Below are positions 1 to 6,873 of a DNA stretch of 7,240 bases, one piece after another. Position 1 is the stretch's first letter; every line of letters begins with the position of its first letter. The translations under genes and the position numbers were made by a program. The notes below the pieces were generated by a model. That model saw nothing but the letters and a program-made list of their open reading frames with translations, was not told the origin of the DNA and did not search any database. Source of the DNA: Alphaproteobacteria bacterium (GTDB taxonomy: Bacteria; Pseudomonadota; Alphaproteobacteria; Geminicoccales; Geminicoccaceae); contig JALSGW010000001.1 in the NCBI GenBank assembly GCA_026982585.1, positions 1 through 7,240 of the forward strand, read 5' to 3'.

Positions 1-801
1 CGGCCAGAGGGAGGGCCCCTGCAGCAGCCGGCTGCGGCCCAGCAGTCCCGCGCTCTCGCGGGCGAGTTCGGCGAGCAGCCGGGCGGGGCCGAGACGAAGG
101 AGCTGCTCTGCCCTCCCCCGCTCCTCCACCCAGGTGACGCCGCTTCGATGGGAGGCGAGCGGCAGGAGGGCGAGCGGTCCCCCCGGGCGCAGGATCTCGG
201 TGATGGTGCCGCGGGTCGGCTGTTCGTGTTCCACCACGAGCGTGAGCGCGCTCTGCGGATAGGTCCAGCTGCGGGCCCCCAGGCCGGCGAGCGCCCGCAC
301 CGACGAACGGCGGCCGTCCGCTCCCACGAGAAGCCGCGCGCGGATGCTCATCCCCCCGGCGAGCCGGGCGGTGATCCAATCCGGATCGCGCGCGATCGCC
401 ACCAGCCTGTCCTGGACGAAGCGCTCCTCTCCGGCGAGATCGGCGAAGGTCCGGGAAAGGGTGTCCCTGAGCGCCGCGTGTTCCACACCGTAGGCGAGCG
501 GCAGCCCGTCCAGCTCTTCGGACCGGTACACCACCCGGCCCCCGCCCGGACGCTCCCACACCGCCACCCGGTCCACCGCGAAAGCCGCGCCGGCGATCCA
601 CCGCCACAGGCCGAGCCGCTCCGCCAGCTCCCGGCTGCCCCGAAGCAGCGCCAGATGCCGCCCGTCCTTGCAAGCGCCTCGCCGCAAAGGGGCCGGATCG
701 ACCACCACCGGCTCAAATCCACACAGCGCAAGCGCGCAGGCGAGAAAGAGGCCGCTGTGGCCGGCCCCGACGATCACCACCTCCGCTCGCAATTCGGCCA
801 T
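1..801 (-). CDS. UbiH/UbiF/COQ6-family FAD-dependent monooxygenase (partial, N-terminal part)
   Basis: This is the N-terminal 267 residues of a flavoprotein hydroxylase; the gene runs off the left edge. The family uses FAD, NAD(P)H and O2 to hydroxylate aromatic rings, and the UbiH/UbiF/VisC branch acts on ubiquinone precursors at the inner membrane. Seen here: an N-terminal FAD-binding fold VVIVGAGHSGL with GxGxxG at residues 12-17 and an acidic residue (D35) after the second strand. GADGRRSSVR (160-169) is the family's second FAD/NADPH motif. GPLALLPL (218-225) followed by WVEER (234-238) is characteristic of the UbiH branch. Family members are about 390-400 residues, so roughly a third is missing, including the third FAD-contacting motif. 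The ATG at 801-799 is supported by GGAGGAG (minus strand, 815-809) with a 7-nt spacer. It is transcribed divergently from the oxidoreductase. Which ubiquinone position it hydroxylates cannot be decided from this part, so no symbol is given. Confidence 0.9.
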   Translation of the reverse strand, partial: MAELRAEVVIVGAGHSGLFLACALALCGFEPVVVDPAPLRRGACKDGRHLALLRGSRELAERLGLWRWIAGAAFAVDRVAVWERPGGGRVVYRSEELDGLPLAYGVEHAALRDTLSRTFADLAGEERFVQDRLVAIARDPDWITARLAGGMSIRARLLVGADGRRSSVRALAGLGARSWTYPQSALTLVVEHEQPTRGTITEILRPGGPLALLPLASHRSGVTWVEERGRAEQLLRLGPARLLAELARESAGLLGRSRLLQGPSLWP

Positions 802-808
802 GCCCGCT

Positions 809-815
809 CTCCTCC
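809..815 (-). promoter_or_regulatory. Ribosome binding site of the UbiH-like gene
   Basis: GGAGGAG on the minus strand, 7 nt ahead of the ATG at 801. It fixes the start of the monooxygenase gene, whose reading then begins right at the FAD-binding fold. Confidence 0.7.
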
Positions 816-1052
816 GCCTTTCGCCTAAAAGCTCGAACGCCGCTGCGCAAGGCCGGCACGCAGCTGTCCGATCCGGGCTCTGCGGTTGGCCACGGCGCCG
901 GCTTTCGGCTATGGAAGAGCCGCGCTGCAACCGTGCGGCGGCGCGGATGGTCAGCGATCGCGCCGGTCTCGTGGGAGGGGTATCGGCGCGGCGGATCGGG
1001 TTTGTGGCGGGACGCCCCTCGCGGACGGATCCCGGGGGCGCAGCGCCAAGGC

Positions 1053-1058
1053 GGGAGG
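1053..1058 (+). promoter_or_regulatory. Ribosome binding site of the oxidoreductase gene
   Basis: GGGAGG with a 6-nt spacer before GTG at 1065. This decides the start: the frame is open further upstream, with an ATG at 933, but the extra 44 residues are Arg/Gly-rich and unlike the family. Family proteins begin about where GTG 1065 begins. Confidence 0.7.
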
Positions 1059-1064
1059 CAAGGC

Positions 1065-4000
1065 GTGATCGACCGCGGCATCACCCTGGAGGACCGCTAC
1101 CACAAGCGTGAGGGCCGGGTCCTCCTGACCGGCATCCAGGCCATCGTCCGCCTGGCCCTGGAACAGGCCCGCCGGGACCGGGATGCCGGACACCGGACCG
1201 CGGGATACGTCACCGGCTACCGGGGCTCGCCGCTCGGCGGCCTGGACCAGCAGCTCGCGCGCATCCGCCCGCTCCTGGAAGCGCACGACATCGTCCACCA
1301 GCCGGCGGTCAACGAGGAGCTGGCGGCCACCGCCTGCCAGGGGACGCAGCAGGTGGGGCTCTTCGGCGAGGGCCGCTTCGATGGGGTGTTCGCTCTGTGG
1401 TACGGCAAGGGTCCGGGCGTCGACCGCTCCGGCGATGCCATTCGCCACGGCAACCTGTTCGGCACCGCGCCGCTCGGTGGCGTCCTTCTGCTCCTGGGCG
1501 ACGACCATCTGTGCGAGAGCAGCACCACCGCGCATCAGAGCGAATACGCCATGGTGGACGCCATGGTGCCGGTGCTGAATCCCTCGAGCGTGGAGGACAT
1601 CCTCCGCTTCGGTCTGCTCGGCCTCGCCATGTCCCGCTACTCCGGGGCGTGGGTGGCCCTCAAATGCGTCCACGACACGGTCGAAAGCACCCAGACGCTG
1701 CGGGTGGCGCCGGACGAGCCGCGCATCCTGCTGCCCGAGGACGGTCCTCCGGCCTCCGACGGCGTCCACATCCGCTGGCCCGACCACGGCATCGGCCAGA
1801 GCATGGCGCTCGCCCAGGAGCGGCGGCTGCACACGGTGAAGCTGGAACTCGCGCGGGCGTTCGCCCGGGCCAACGGCATCGACCGGCTCATAGCAGGGGA
1901 CGAGGCGGCCGGCCTTCTGTTGGTCACCTGCGGCAAGAGCCATGCCGATCTGCTCGCCGCCCTCGACCTGCTCGATCTCGAGCCCTCAGCCCTGCCCCGC
2001 CTGGGGGTGCGGCTCTACAAGGTGGGGCTGACCTTCCCCCTCGATCCGGTGATGCTCGAGCGGGCGGTGTGCGGCGTGGATCGGGTGCTGGTGATCGAGG
2101 AGAAGCGTCCGCTTGTCGAGGACCAGATGCGGACGCTGCTCTACGGCAGCGAGCACCGGCCCGTGATCGAGGGCAAGCGCGATCGTCACGGCGCGGAGTT
2201 GTTCCCGAGTTACGGGGCGCTCGCCCTGGCCCGCATCGCCCTCGCCGTGGGCCGGCGCATCGCCGAGGTGTCCGGCGACGGGGCGGTGCGCCGGGCGGCC
2301 GAGCGCATCGCCGCCGTGGCCGAAGGCGGCAAGGCCTTCGATCCGCCGGGGCGGCGCCTGCCCTGGTACTGTCCGGGCTGTCCCCACAACACCTCCACCC
2401 TCAACCTCCCCGAGGGCGCCCGGGCGCTCGCCGGCATCGGTTGCCATTTCATGGTGCAGTGGATGGATCCGCGCACCGCCACCTTCACCCAGATGGGCGG
2501 CGAAGGCGCCTCCTGGCTCGGCCAGGCGCCCTTCAGCCGAAGGCGCCATGTGTTCCAGAACATGGGCGACGGCACCTTCTTCCACTCGGGATCCCTGGCC
2601 GTGCGGGCGGCGGTGGCGGCCGGCGTCGACATCACCTTCAAGCTGCTCTTCAACGACGCGGTGGCCATGACCGGCGGCCAAAAGATGGAGACGGCGAGCC
2701 TCGCCGTGCCAGAGATCGCGCGGCTCTTGGAGGCGGAAGGGGTTGCGGAGATCGCGGTGGTCACCGACGAGCCCGGCAAATACCCGATCGGCACCCTCTG
2801 GCCGCGCAACTGCCGCGTCTATCCCCGAAGCGAGCTTGCGGCGGTGCAGGAGCGCCTCCAGCGCACCCCCGGTGTGACGGTGCTCATCTACGACCAGACC
2901 TGCGCCGCCGAACTCAGGAGACGGCGCAAGCGCGGCCGCGCCCCGCAGCGGCCCCTGAGGGTGGTGATCCACGAGGAGGTCTGCGAGGGTTGCGGCGACT
3001 GCGGTCGGGTGTCCAACTGCGTGGGCATCCTGCCGGTGGACACACCCTTCGGCACCAAACGGCGCATCGACCAGAGCGCCTGCAACAGCGACTACAGCTG
3101 CCTCGACGGCTTCTGCCCCAGCTTCGTCACCGTGGAGGACGCCCAGCCCCGAACTGCGGCCGCGGTTGCCGATCCGCCGCCGGCTCCGCCTCCCGCACCC
3201 CGCGCGCCCTTGGCCCGGCCCTATGGTATCGTCATCGCCGGCATCGGCGGCACCGGGGTGGTGACGGTGGCGGCGCTTTTGGCCATGGCCGCCCATCTCG
3301 AGGGCAAGGCGGTGGCGGCTTTGGACATGATCGGACTGGCCCAGAAGGGCGGCGCGGTGGTCTCCTTCGTGCGCATCGGCGAGGACCAGGACCATCTCGG
3401 GGCGCCGCGGGTGGCGGACGGACGGGCGGATCTGGTGTTGGGATTCGATCTGCTGGTGGCGGCGGGGGCGATGTGCCTGCCCACCATCGGAGCCGGACGC
3501 ACCCGCATTGTGGTCAACGAGGCGGAGACGGTGACCGGGGCCTTCACCCGCGACCCCGAGGCGCGGGTGCCGGTCCTGGAGCTGCGGCGGATCCTGGAGC
3601 GGGCGGCCGGCGGTGCGGAGGCGGTGGAGGCGCTGGATGCCCTGGAGCTCGCGCGGGAGCGGCTCGGCGATACCATCGGCGCCAACCTGCTTTTGGTGGG
3701 CTACGCCTGTCAGAAGGGCTGGCTGCCGCTCTCGGTGGAGGCGATCGAGCGGGCCATCGAGCTCAACGGCGTCATGGTGGATTTCAACCTCCGGGCCTTC
3801 GCCTGGGGGCGGGCCCTGGCCGCGGATCCCTCGCTGGGCGAGCGGCGGAAGGAAGAGCGCCCGAGCGCCCGCGGCGCTTCCCTGGACGAGCGCATCGCCT
3901 TCTGGCGGCGGCACCTCACCGCATGGCAGAACGCCGCCTGGGCGGAGCGGTTTTCGGCGCGCATCGCCCGGCTGCGGGATCTCGAACGGCGGCATTTCCC

Positions 4001-4538
4001 GGGCCGCGAGGCGCTCACCCGCGAAGCGGTGGAATCCCTCGGCCGGCTGATGTCGTACAAGGACGAATACGAGGTGGCGCGGCTCTTTGCCGGCGATTCC
4101 CTGCGCCGCCAGCTGGCCCGGGAGTTCCGCAGCTGGGGCCGCATCCACTACCATCTGGCACCACCGCTCCTGGCATCCCGGGATCCGCGCACCGGCCGCC
4201 CCCAGAAGGCCCGCTACGGTCCCTGGATGGGCCGGCTGTTTCCCTGGCTGGCGCGCCTTCGGGTGCTGCGCGGCACGGCTTTGGATCCCTTCGGCTGGAC
4301 CCGGGAGCGGCGGGAGGAGCGCGCGCTCATCACCGAGTTCGAGGAGCTTATCGATGAGGTGATGGCGCGCATGGCGGAGGTGGACTATGCGGTGGCGCGT
4401 GAGCTGCTGGCTCTTCCCCAGATGATCCGCGGTTTCGGACCGGTGAAGGAGCAGGCGATCGCCGCCTACCGGAAGAAGCGCGCCGCCCTGATGCCGCGGC
4501 TTGTGGGCGGCCCGGAGCTGGTGCGCGCGGCGGAGTGA
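1065..4538 (+). CDS. Indolepyruvate ferredoxin oxidoreductase, fused alpha/beta-type (1157 aa)
   Basis: It oxidatively decarboxylates indolepyruvate and other aryl-pyruvates with CoA to aryl-acetyl-CoA and CO2, passing electrons to ferredoxin in the cytoplasm; the substrates come from transamination of Trp, Phe and Tyr. The order of domains is that of the long fused bacterial form. An N-terminal pyrimidine-binding domain has GYVTGYRGSPLGGLDQQ at about 47-63. A thiamine-diphosphate domain has CPGCPHNTST (Cys436, Cys439), GIGCHF (Cys460), MGDGTFFHSG (GDG 501-503) and NDAVAMTGGQ (530-539). An iron-sulfur segment has Cys640, 643, 646, 652, then 673, 679 and 684. A Pro/Ala-rich linker lies at about 697-716. 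The IorB-like gamma domain begins with GIVIAGIGGTGVVTVAALLA (721-740). A C-terminal extension at about 930-1140 corresponds to DUF6537. Length matches the family (about 1150-1170), so the gene looks complete and intact. Start is GTG 1065. It is first in a likely three-gene operon. The exact aryl-pyruvate preferred is not visible. Confidence 0.95.
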   Translation: MIDRGITLEDRYHKREGRVLLTGIQAIVRLALEQARRDRDAGHRTAGYVTGYRGSPLGGLDQQLARIRPLLEAHDIVHQPAVNEELAATACQGTQQVGLFGEGRFDGVFALWYGKGPGVDRSGDAIRHGNLFGTAPLGGVLLLLGDDHLCESSTTAHQSEYAMVDAMVPVLNPSSVEDILRFGLLGLAMSRYSGAWVALKCVHDTVESTQTLRVAPDEPRILLPEDGPPASDGVHIRWPDHGIGQSMALAQERRLHTVKLELARAFARANGIDRLIAGDEAAGLLLVTCGKSHADLLAALDLLDLEPSALPRLGVRLYKVGLTFPLDPVMLERAVCGVDRVLVIEEKRPLVEDQMRTLLYGSEHRPVIEGKRDRHGAELFPSYGALALARIALAVGRRIAEVSGDGAVRRAAERIAAVAEGGKAFDPPGRRLPWYCPGCPHNTSTLNLPEGARALAGIGCHFMVQWMDPRTATFTQMGGEGASWLGQAPFSRRRHVFQNMGDGTFFHSGSLAVRAAVAAGVDITFKLLFNDAVAMTGGQKMETASLAVPEIARLLEAEGVAEIAVVTDEPGKYPIGTLWPRNCRVYPRSELAAVQERLQRTPGVTVLIYDQTCAAELRRRRKRGRAPQRPLRVVIHEEVCEGCGDCGRVSNCVGILPVDTPFGTKRRIDQSACNSDYSCLDGFCPSFVTVEDAQPRTAAAVADPPPAPPPAPRAPLARPYGIVIAGIGGTGVVTVAALLAMAAHLEGKAVAALDMIGLAQKGGAVVSFVRIGEDQDHLGAPRVADGRADLVLGFDLLVAAGAMCLPTIGAGRTRIVVNEAETVTGAFTRDPEARVPVLELRRILERAAGGAEAVEALDALELARERLGDTIGANLLLVGYACQKGWLPLSVEAIERAIELNGVMVDFNLRAFAWGRALAADPSLGERRKEERPSARGASLDERIAFWRRHLTAWQNAAWAERFSARIARLRDLERRHFPGREALTREAVESLGRLMSYKDEYEVARLFAGDSLRRQLAREFRSWGRIHYHLAPPLLASRDPRTGRPQKARYGPWMGRLFPWLARLRVLRGTALDPFGWTRERREERALITEFEELIDEVMARMAEVDYAVARELLALPQMIRGFGPVKEQAIAAYRKKRAALMPRLVGGPELVRAAE

Positions 4539-4545
4539 GCGGATC

Positions 4546-5331
4546 ATGCGGCTGTCGCCGGAGGGGTTGATCGTGGTGCTGACCGGGGCCGGCATTTCGG
4601 CGGAGTCGGGGCTGCGCACCTTTCGCGACCAGGACGGGCTGTGGTACGAGTTCCGGATCGAGGAGGTGGCCACGCCCGAGGCCTTCGCCCGCGATCCCGC
4701 CAAGGTGCTGGACTTCTACAACCAGCGCCGGCGCGGTCTGCTCGCGCCGGAGGTGCGGCCGAATGCGGCGCACCTGGCCCTCGCCCGCCTGGAGCGGAGC
4801 TGGCCCGGCGGGGTGCTGGTGGTCACCCAGAACGTGGACGATCTGCACGAGCGGGCCGGATCAAGGCGCGTGTTGCACATGCACGGGGAGCTGCTCAAGG
4901 CGCGCTGTCTCGCCTGCGGGGCGGTGTGCGAGTGGCGGCGGGACCTGGACCTCGAGAGCCGCTGTCCGGCCTGCGGGACGGTGGGGCGCATGCGCCCCCA
5001 TATCGTCTGGTTCGGCGAGATCCCCTTCCACCTCGAGGACATCGAAGAGGCGCTCGCCCGCTGTACCCTCTTCGTCGCCGTCGGCACCTCGGCGGAGGTC
5101 TATCCGGCGGCCGGTTTCGTGGACCGGGTGAAGGCGTTGGGCCGGGCCTGTACGGTGGAGCTCAATCTGGAGCCGTCGGCAAAAAGCCATTGCTTCGACG
5201 ACCGGCGCTACGGGCCCGCCACCCGGGTGGTACCGGCGTTCGTGGAGGAGCTGCTGGCCGAGATCGGCGGCAGCCGAGAGCAGCAAGGGAGTGCAGTCCG
5301 TGACCGTCGATCCCGTGGCCCTGACCGCTGA
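4546..5331 (+). CDS. cobB: NAD-dependent protein deacylase, CobB/SIRT5-type sirtuin (261 aa)
   Basis: It removes acyl groups from lysines in proteins, using NAD and releasing nicotinamide and O-acyl-ADP-ribose. In bacteria it reactivates acyl-CoA synthetases and other acylated enzymes in the cytoplasm. Seen: the NAD-binding loop GAGISAESGLRTFRD (14-28), TQNVDDLHERAG (94-105), catalytic His113 in HMHGELLKARC, zinc Cys121, Cys124, Cys140 and Cys143 in two CxxC pairs, GTSAEVYPAAGF (180-191) and ELNLEPS (205-211). YNQR (Tyr58, Arg61) fits the YxxR pair that marks class III sirtuins able to take succinyl or malonyl groups. The sequence follows E. coli CobB closely but keeps all four zinc cysteines. 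ATG 4546 lies 7 nt after the oxidoreductase stop and puts the protein start just before the Rossmann core; GGAG at 4532-4535 is a possible ribosome site. Residues from about 243 form an Arg-rich tail encoded where the next gene begins. The residue matching the SIRT5 acyl-pocket alanine appears to be Gln29. Confidence 0.94.
   Translation: MRLSPEGLIVVLTGAGISAESGLRTFRDQDGLWYEFRIEEVATPEAFARDPAKVLDFYNQRRRGLLAPEVRPNAAHLALARLERSWPGGVLVVTQNVDDLHERAGSRRVLHMHGELLKARCLACGAVCEWRRDLDLESRCPACGTVGRMRPHIVWFGEIPFHLEDIEEALARCTLFVAVGTSAEVYPAAGFVDRVKALGRACTVELNLEPSAKSHCFDDRRYGPATRVVPAFVEELLAEIGGSREQQGSAVRDRRSRGPDR
5287..5291 (+). promoter_or_regulatory. Ribosome binding site of the M20 gene, inside the sirtuin gene
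   Basis: GGGAG within AAGGGAG, 8 nt ahead of GTG 5300. This spacing favours GTG 5300 over the in-frame GTG at 5291, which overlaps the site itself. Confidence 0.5.
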
Positions 5332-6415
5332 GCTCCTGCGCCAGGACACCGTCAACCCGCCGGGCCGGGAAGCGCGCTGTCTGGATCCCCTGGCCGAGCG
5401 GCTCGCCGCCGCCGGCTTCCGGGTCGAGAACGTCGCCCTCACGCCGGAACGGCCCAACCTGATCGCGCGCATCGGACCGGACGACCGGCCCGCCCTGGCC
5501 TTCACCGGCCATGTGGACGTGGTGCCGCTGGGCGAGGCGCCCTGGACGGTGGATCCCTTCGCCGGCGTGATCCGGGACGGGCGCATCTATGGTCGCGGCG
5601 CAAGCGACATGAAGTCCGGCGTGGCCGCCATCGTGGCGGCGGCCCTCGCCTTTGCCCGCGACCCGGCGCCGGGTGTGGCGGTGGAGCTTGCGCTCACCTC
5701 GGGCGAGGAGGTCGGCCTCGAAGGGGCGAAGCGCCTCGCCCAATCGGGACGGCTCGGCCCTGCCGGCGCCCTGGTGGTGGCCGAGCCCACCGGTCTTGTC
5801 CCCTGCATCGGCTACCGCAGCGTGCTGTGGCTGGATCTCGTGTTTCAAGGCCGCACCGCCCACGCCTCCAACCCGGAGGTGGGCGACAACGCCCTGCTCA
5901 AGGCCTGCCGCGCCGCCGTGGCCCTCTCGAGCTGGGACTTCGACGGCGCACGCCATCCCCTGCTCGAGCCGCCGAGCCTGAACTGCGCCCGGCTCCACAG
6001 CGGCCTCAACTACAACTCGGTGCCGGATCGGGCGGTGCTGGGCGTGGATCTCCGCCTGTTGCCGGACCAGGCCTTCGCCGAGGTGGAGGCGCGGGTGGCG
6101 GAGCTCACGGGCGCCCACGAGGTGATCCGCCGGCACGAGGTGCGGGCGGTGTGGACGGACCCCGACCATCCCTGGCTTAAGGAGGTCGCGCGGCTGCTCG
6201 CGGAGCGCTTCGGGCAGGACGGCGCCCTGCGCACCGTGCCCTATTGCACCGACGCATCGGCGCTGCTCGACGGCTACGGGGACATCCCAGTGCTGATCCT
6301 GGGCCCGGGCGAGGCGGCACAGGCGCATCGCACCGACGAATGGTGCCTGGTGGACAACATCCGCACCGCGAGCGAGATCTATCTCGCCCTCATGCGCGGC
6401 TGGCGCGCAAGCTAG
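5300..6415 (+). CDS. M20-family zinc metallohydrolase, ArgE/DapE-like N-acyl amino acid deacylase (371 aa)
   Basis: This is a two-zinc cytoplasmic amidohydrolase of the family containing acetylornithine deacetylase (ArgE), succinyl-diaminopimelate desuccinylase (DapE), aminoacylase-1 and carboxypeptidase G2. Numbering from GTG 5300, the metal and catalytic set is complete: His71 and Asp73 in FTGHVDVVPLG, Asp103 in YGRGASDMKSG, catalytic Glu136 and zinc ligand Glu137 in SGEEVGLEGA, Glu162 in VVAEPTG and His343 in GPGEAAQAHRTDEW. GRTAHAS (184-190) lies in the inserted dimerisation domain and carries the usual His188. Length is like ArgE and DapE (about 375-385). The GPGxxxQAHxxDE end resembles ArgE more than DapE, but overall the substrate is not settled, and a broader N-acyl amino acid or dipeptide hydrolase is possible. 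The start lies inside the sirtuin gene (32-nt overlap, different frame), so translation of the two is probably coupled. An alternative GTG start at 5291 would add 3 residues. Confidence 0.9.
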   Translation: MTVDPVALTAELLRQDTVNPPGREARCLDPLAERLAAAGFRVENVALTPERPNLIARIGPDDRPALAFTGHVDVVPLGEAPWTVDPFAGVIRDGRIYGRGASDMKSGVAAIVAAALAFARDPAPGVAVELALTSGEEVGLEGAKRLAQSGRLGPAGALVVAEPTGLVPCIGYRSVLWLDLVFQGRTAHASNPEVGDNALLKACRAAVALSSWDFDGARHPLLEPPSLNCARLHSGLNYNSVPDRAVLGVDLRLLPDQAFAEVEARVAELTGAHEVIRRHEVRAVWTDPDHPWLKEVARLLAERFGQDGALRTVPYCTDASALLDGYGDIPVLILGPGEAAQAHRTDEWCLVDNIRTASEIYLALMRGWRAS

Positions 6416-6453
6416 CCCGCCCCGGGCGCGGCCGGAAGCTCAGCCTTCGGGCT
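6415..6453. terminator. Possible weak hairpins between the convergent M20 and DUF1244 genes
   Basis: Only 24 nt separate the two stops. GCCCG (6415-6419) can pair with CGGGC (6423-6427) over a 3-nt loop. AGCC (6442-6445) and GGCT (6450-6453) can close a TTCG tetraloop. Neither is followed by a T-run on either strand, so termination here is a guess from position and small stems only. Confidence 0.2.
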
Positions 6454-6766
6454 CGTGTCCGTGGGTTCGCCGGAAGGATTCGCGGAACGCCTCCAGCTGC
6501 TCGGCGCTCGCCTCGCGCTGGAAGCGGCGCTTCCACTCCTCATAGGGCATGCCGTAGACGAGCTCCCTGGCCTCCGCGTCGGAGAGCGCCAACCCGGCCT
6601 CCTCTGCCGCTTCCCGCAGCCAGCGGGCGAGGCAGTTGCGGCAGAAGCCGGCCAGGTTCATGAGATCGATGTTCTGCACGTCGCTGCGCGTGCGCAGATG
6701 CTGGATCAGTCTGCGGAACGCCGCCGCCTCCAGCTGCACCCGCAGGCGCTCGTCGATCCTGTCCAT
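6440..6766 (-). CDS. DUF1244 family protein (108 aa), function unknown
   Basis: This is a small cytoplasmic protein of the DUF1244 (COG3492) family, which has no established function. Its hallmarks are plain: VQNIDLMNLAGFCRNCL at residues 30-46, with a conserved CxxC pair at Cys42 and Cys45, and YGMPYEEWK at 71-79. The rest is rich in Glu, Arg, Ala and Leu and looks mostly alpha-helical; there is no signal peptide or membrane segment. Length is typical of the family (about 100), so it is complete. The ATG at 6766-6764 is preceded by GGAGGG on the minus strand (6779-6774) with a 7-nt spacer. The open frame reaches 27 codons further upstream, but that part is Gly/Ser-rich and lies ahead of the ribosome site. 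It converges with the M20 gene and lies downstream of the barrel-protein gene on the same strand, 112 nt away. The cysteine pair could bind metal or be redox-active; this is inference. Confidence 0.9.
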   Translation of the reverse strand: MDRIDERLRVQLEAAAFRRLIQHLRTRSDVQNIDLMNLAGFCRNCLARWLREAAEEAGLALSDAEARELVYGMPYEEWKRRFQREASAEQLEAFRESFRRTHGHEPEG

Positions 6767-6773
6767 CGCCGCA

Positions 6774-6779
6774 CCCTCC
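6774..6779 (-). promoter_or_regulatory. Ribosome binding site of the DUF1244 gene
   Basis: GGAGGG on the minus strand, 7 nt before the ATG at 6766. It selects the 108-residue form over a 135-residue upstream extension. Confidence 0.65.
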
Positions 6780-6873
6780 GAGCCGCTCGCACCGGACCCC
6801 ACAGGCCCGTCCCGGCGCTCATGTGGCACGCCCGAGGGCCGAGCCAAGAGCGGAGGATCGGGGCCGGGGATGC

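Larger units (their letters stand above)
802..1064. promoter_or_regulatory. Divergent intergenic region (263 nt) with promoters in both directions
   Basis: This is the only sizeable non-coding stretch, and it separates two divergently transcribed genes, so promoters for both should lie here. Short open frames through it are not convincing: the plus-strand frame that joins the oxidoreductase has no family-like sequence before 1065. The best plus-strand sigma-70-like guess is TTGGCC (886-891), 18 nt, TATGGA (910-915), which is weak. An A-rich spot (CTAAAA, 825-830) lies close ahead of the monooxygenase start. Copies of GGCGCG or its complement recur at 940-945, 959-964 and 985-990 and could fold in the leader of the oxidoreductase mRNA. 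The promoter role is inferred from gene layout; exact boxes are not established. Confidence 0.5.

Noticed and set aside
148..828. A 226-codon plus-strand open frame opposite the UbiH-like gene
   Set aside because: The composition is rich in Arg, Pro, His and Gly, with no domain. The minus strand encodes clear FAD-binding motifs throughout this region.
933..1064. An N-terminal extension of 44 residues on the oxidoreductase
   Set aside because: The sequence is Arg/Gly-rich and unlike the family, whereas GTG 1065 has a good ribosome site and matches the usual family start.
1397..4357. A 986-codon open frame on the plus strand, one frame off the oxidoreductase gene
   Set aside because: It is Arg/Gly/Pro-rich with no recognisable motif, and lies inside a gene whose family motifs run without a break in the other frame. 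High G+C removes stops from such frames.
1986..4703. A 905-codon open frame on the minus strand opposite the oxidoreductase gene
   Set aside because: It is His/Gly/Arg-rich low-complexity sequence with no family features. This is the usual antisense shadow of a GC-rich gene.
5162..6328. A 388-codon open frame on the minus strand opposite the M20 gene
   Set aside because: It has no recognisable motifs. The plus strand carries a complete set of M20 zinc ligands over the same bases.
6767..6847. An upstream extension of the DUF1244 gene to an ATG at 6847
   Set aside because: The extension passes through the ribosome site at 6774-6779 and has no family similarity.
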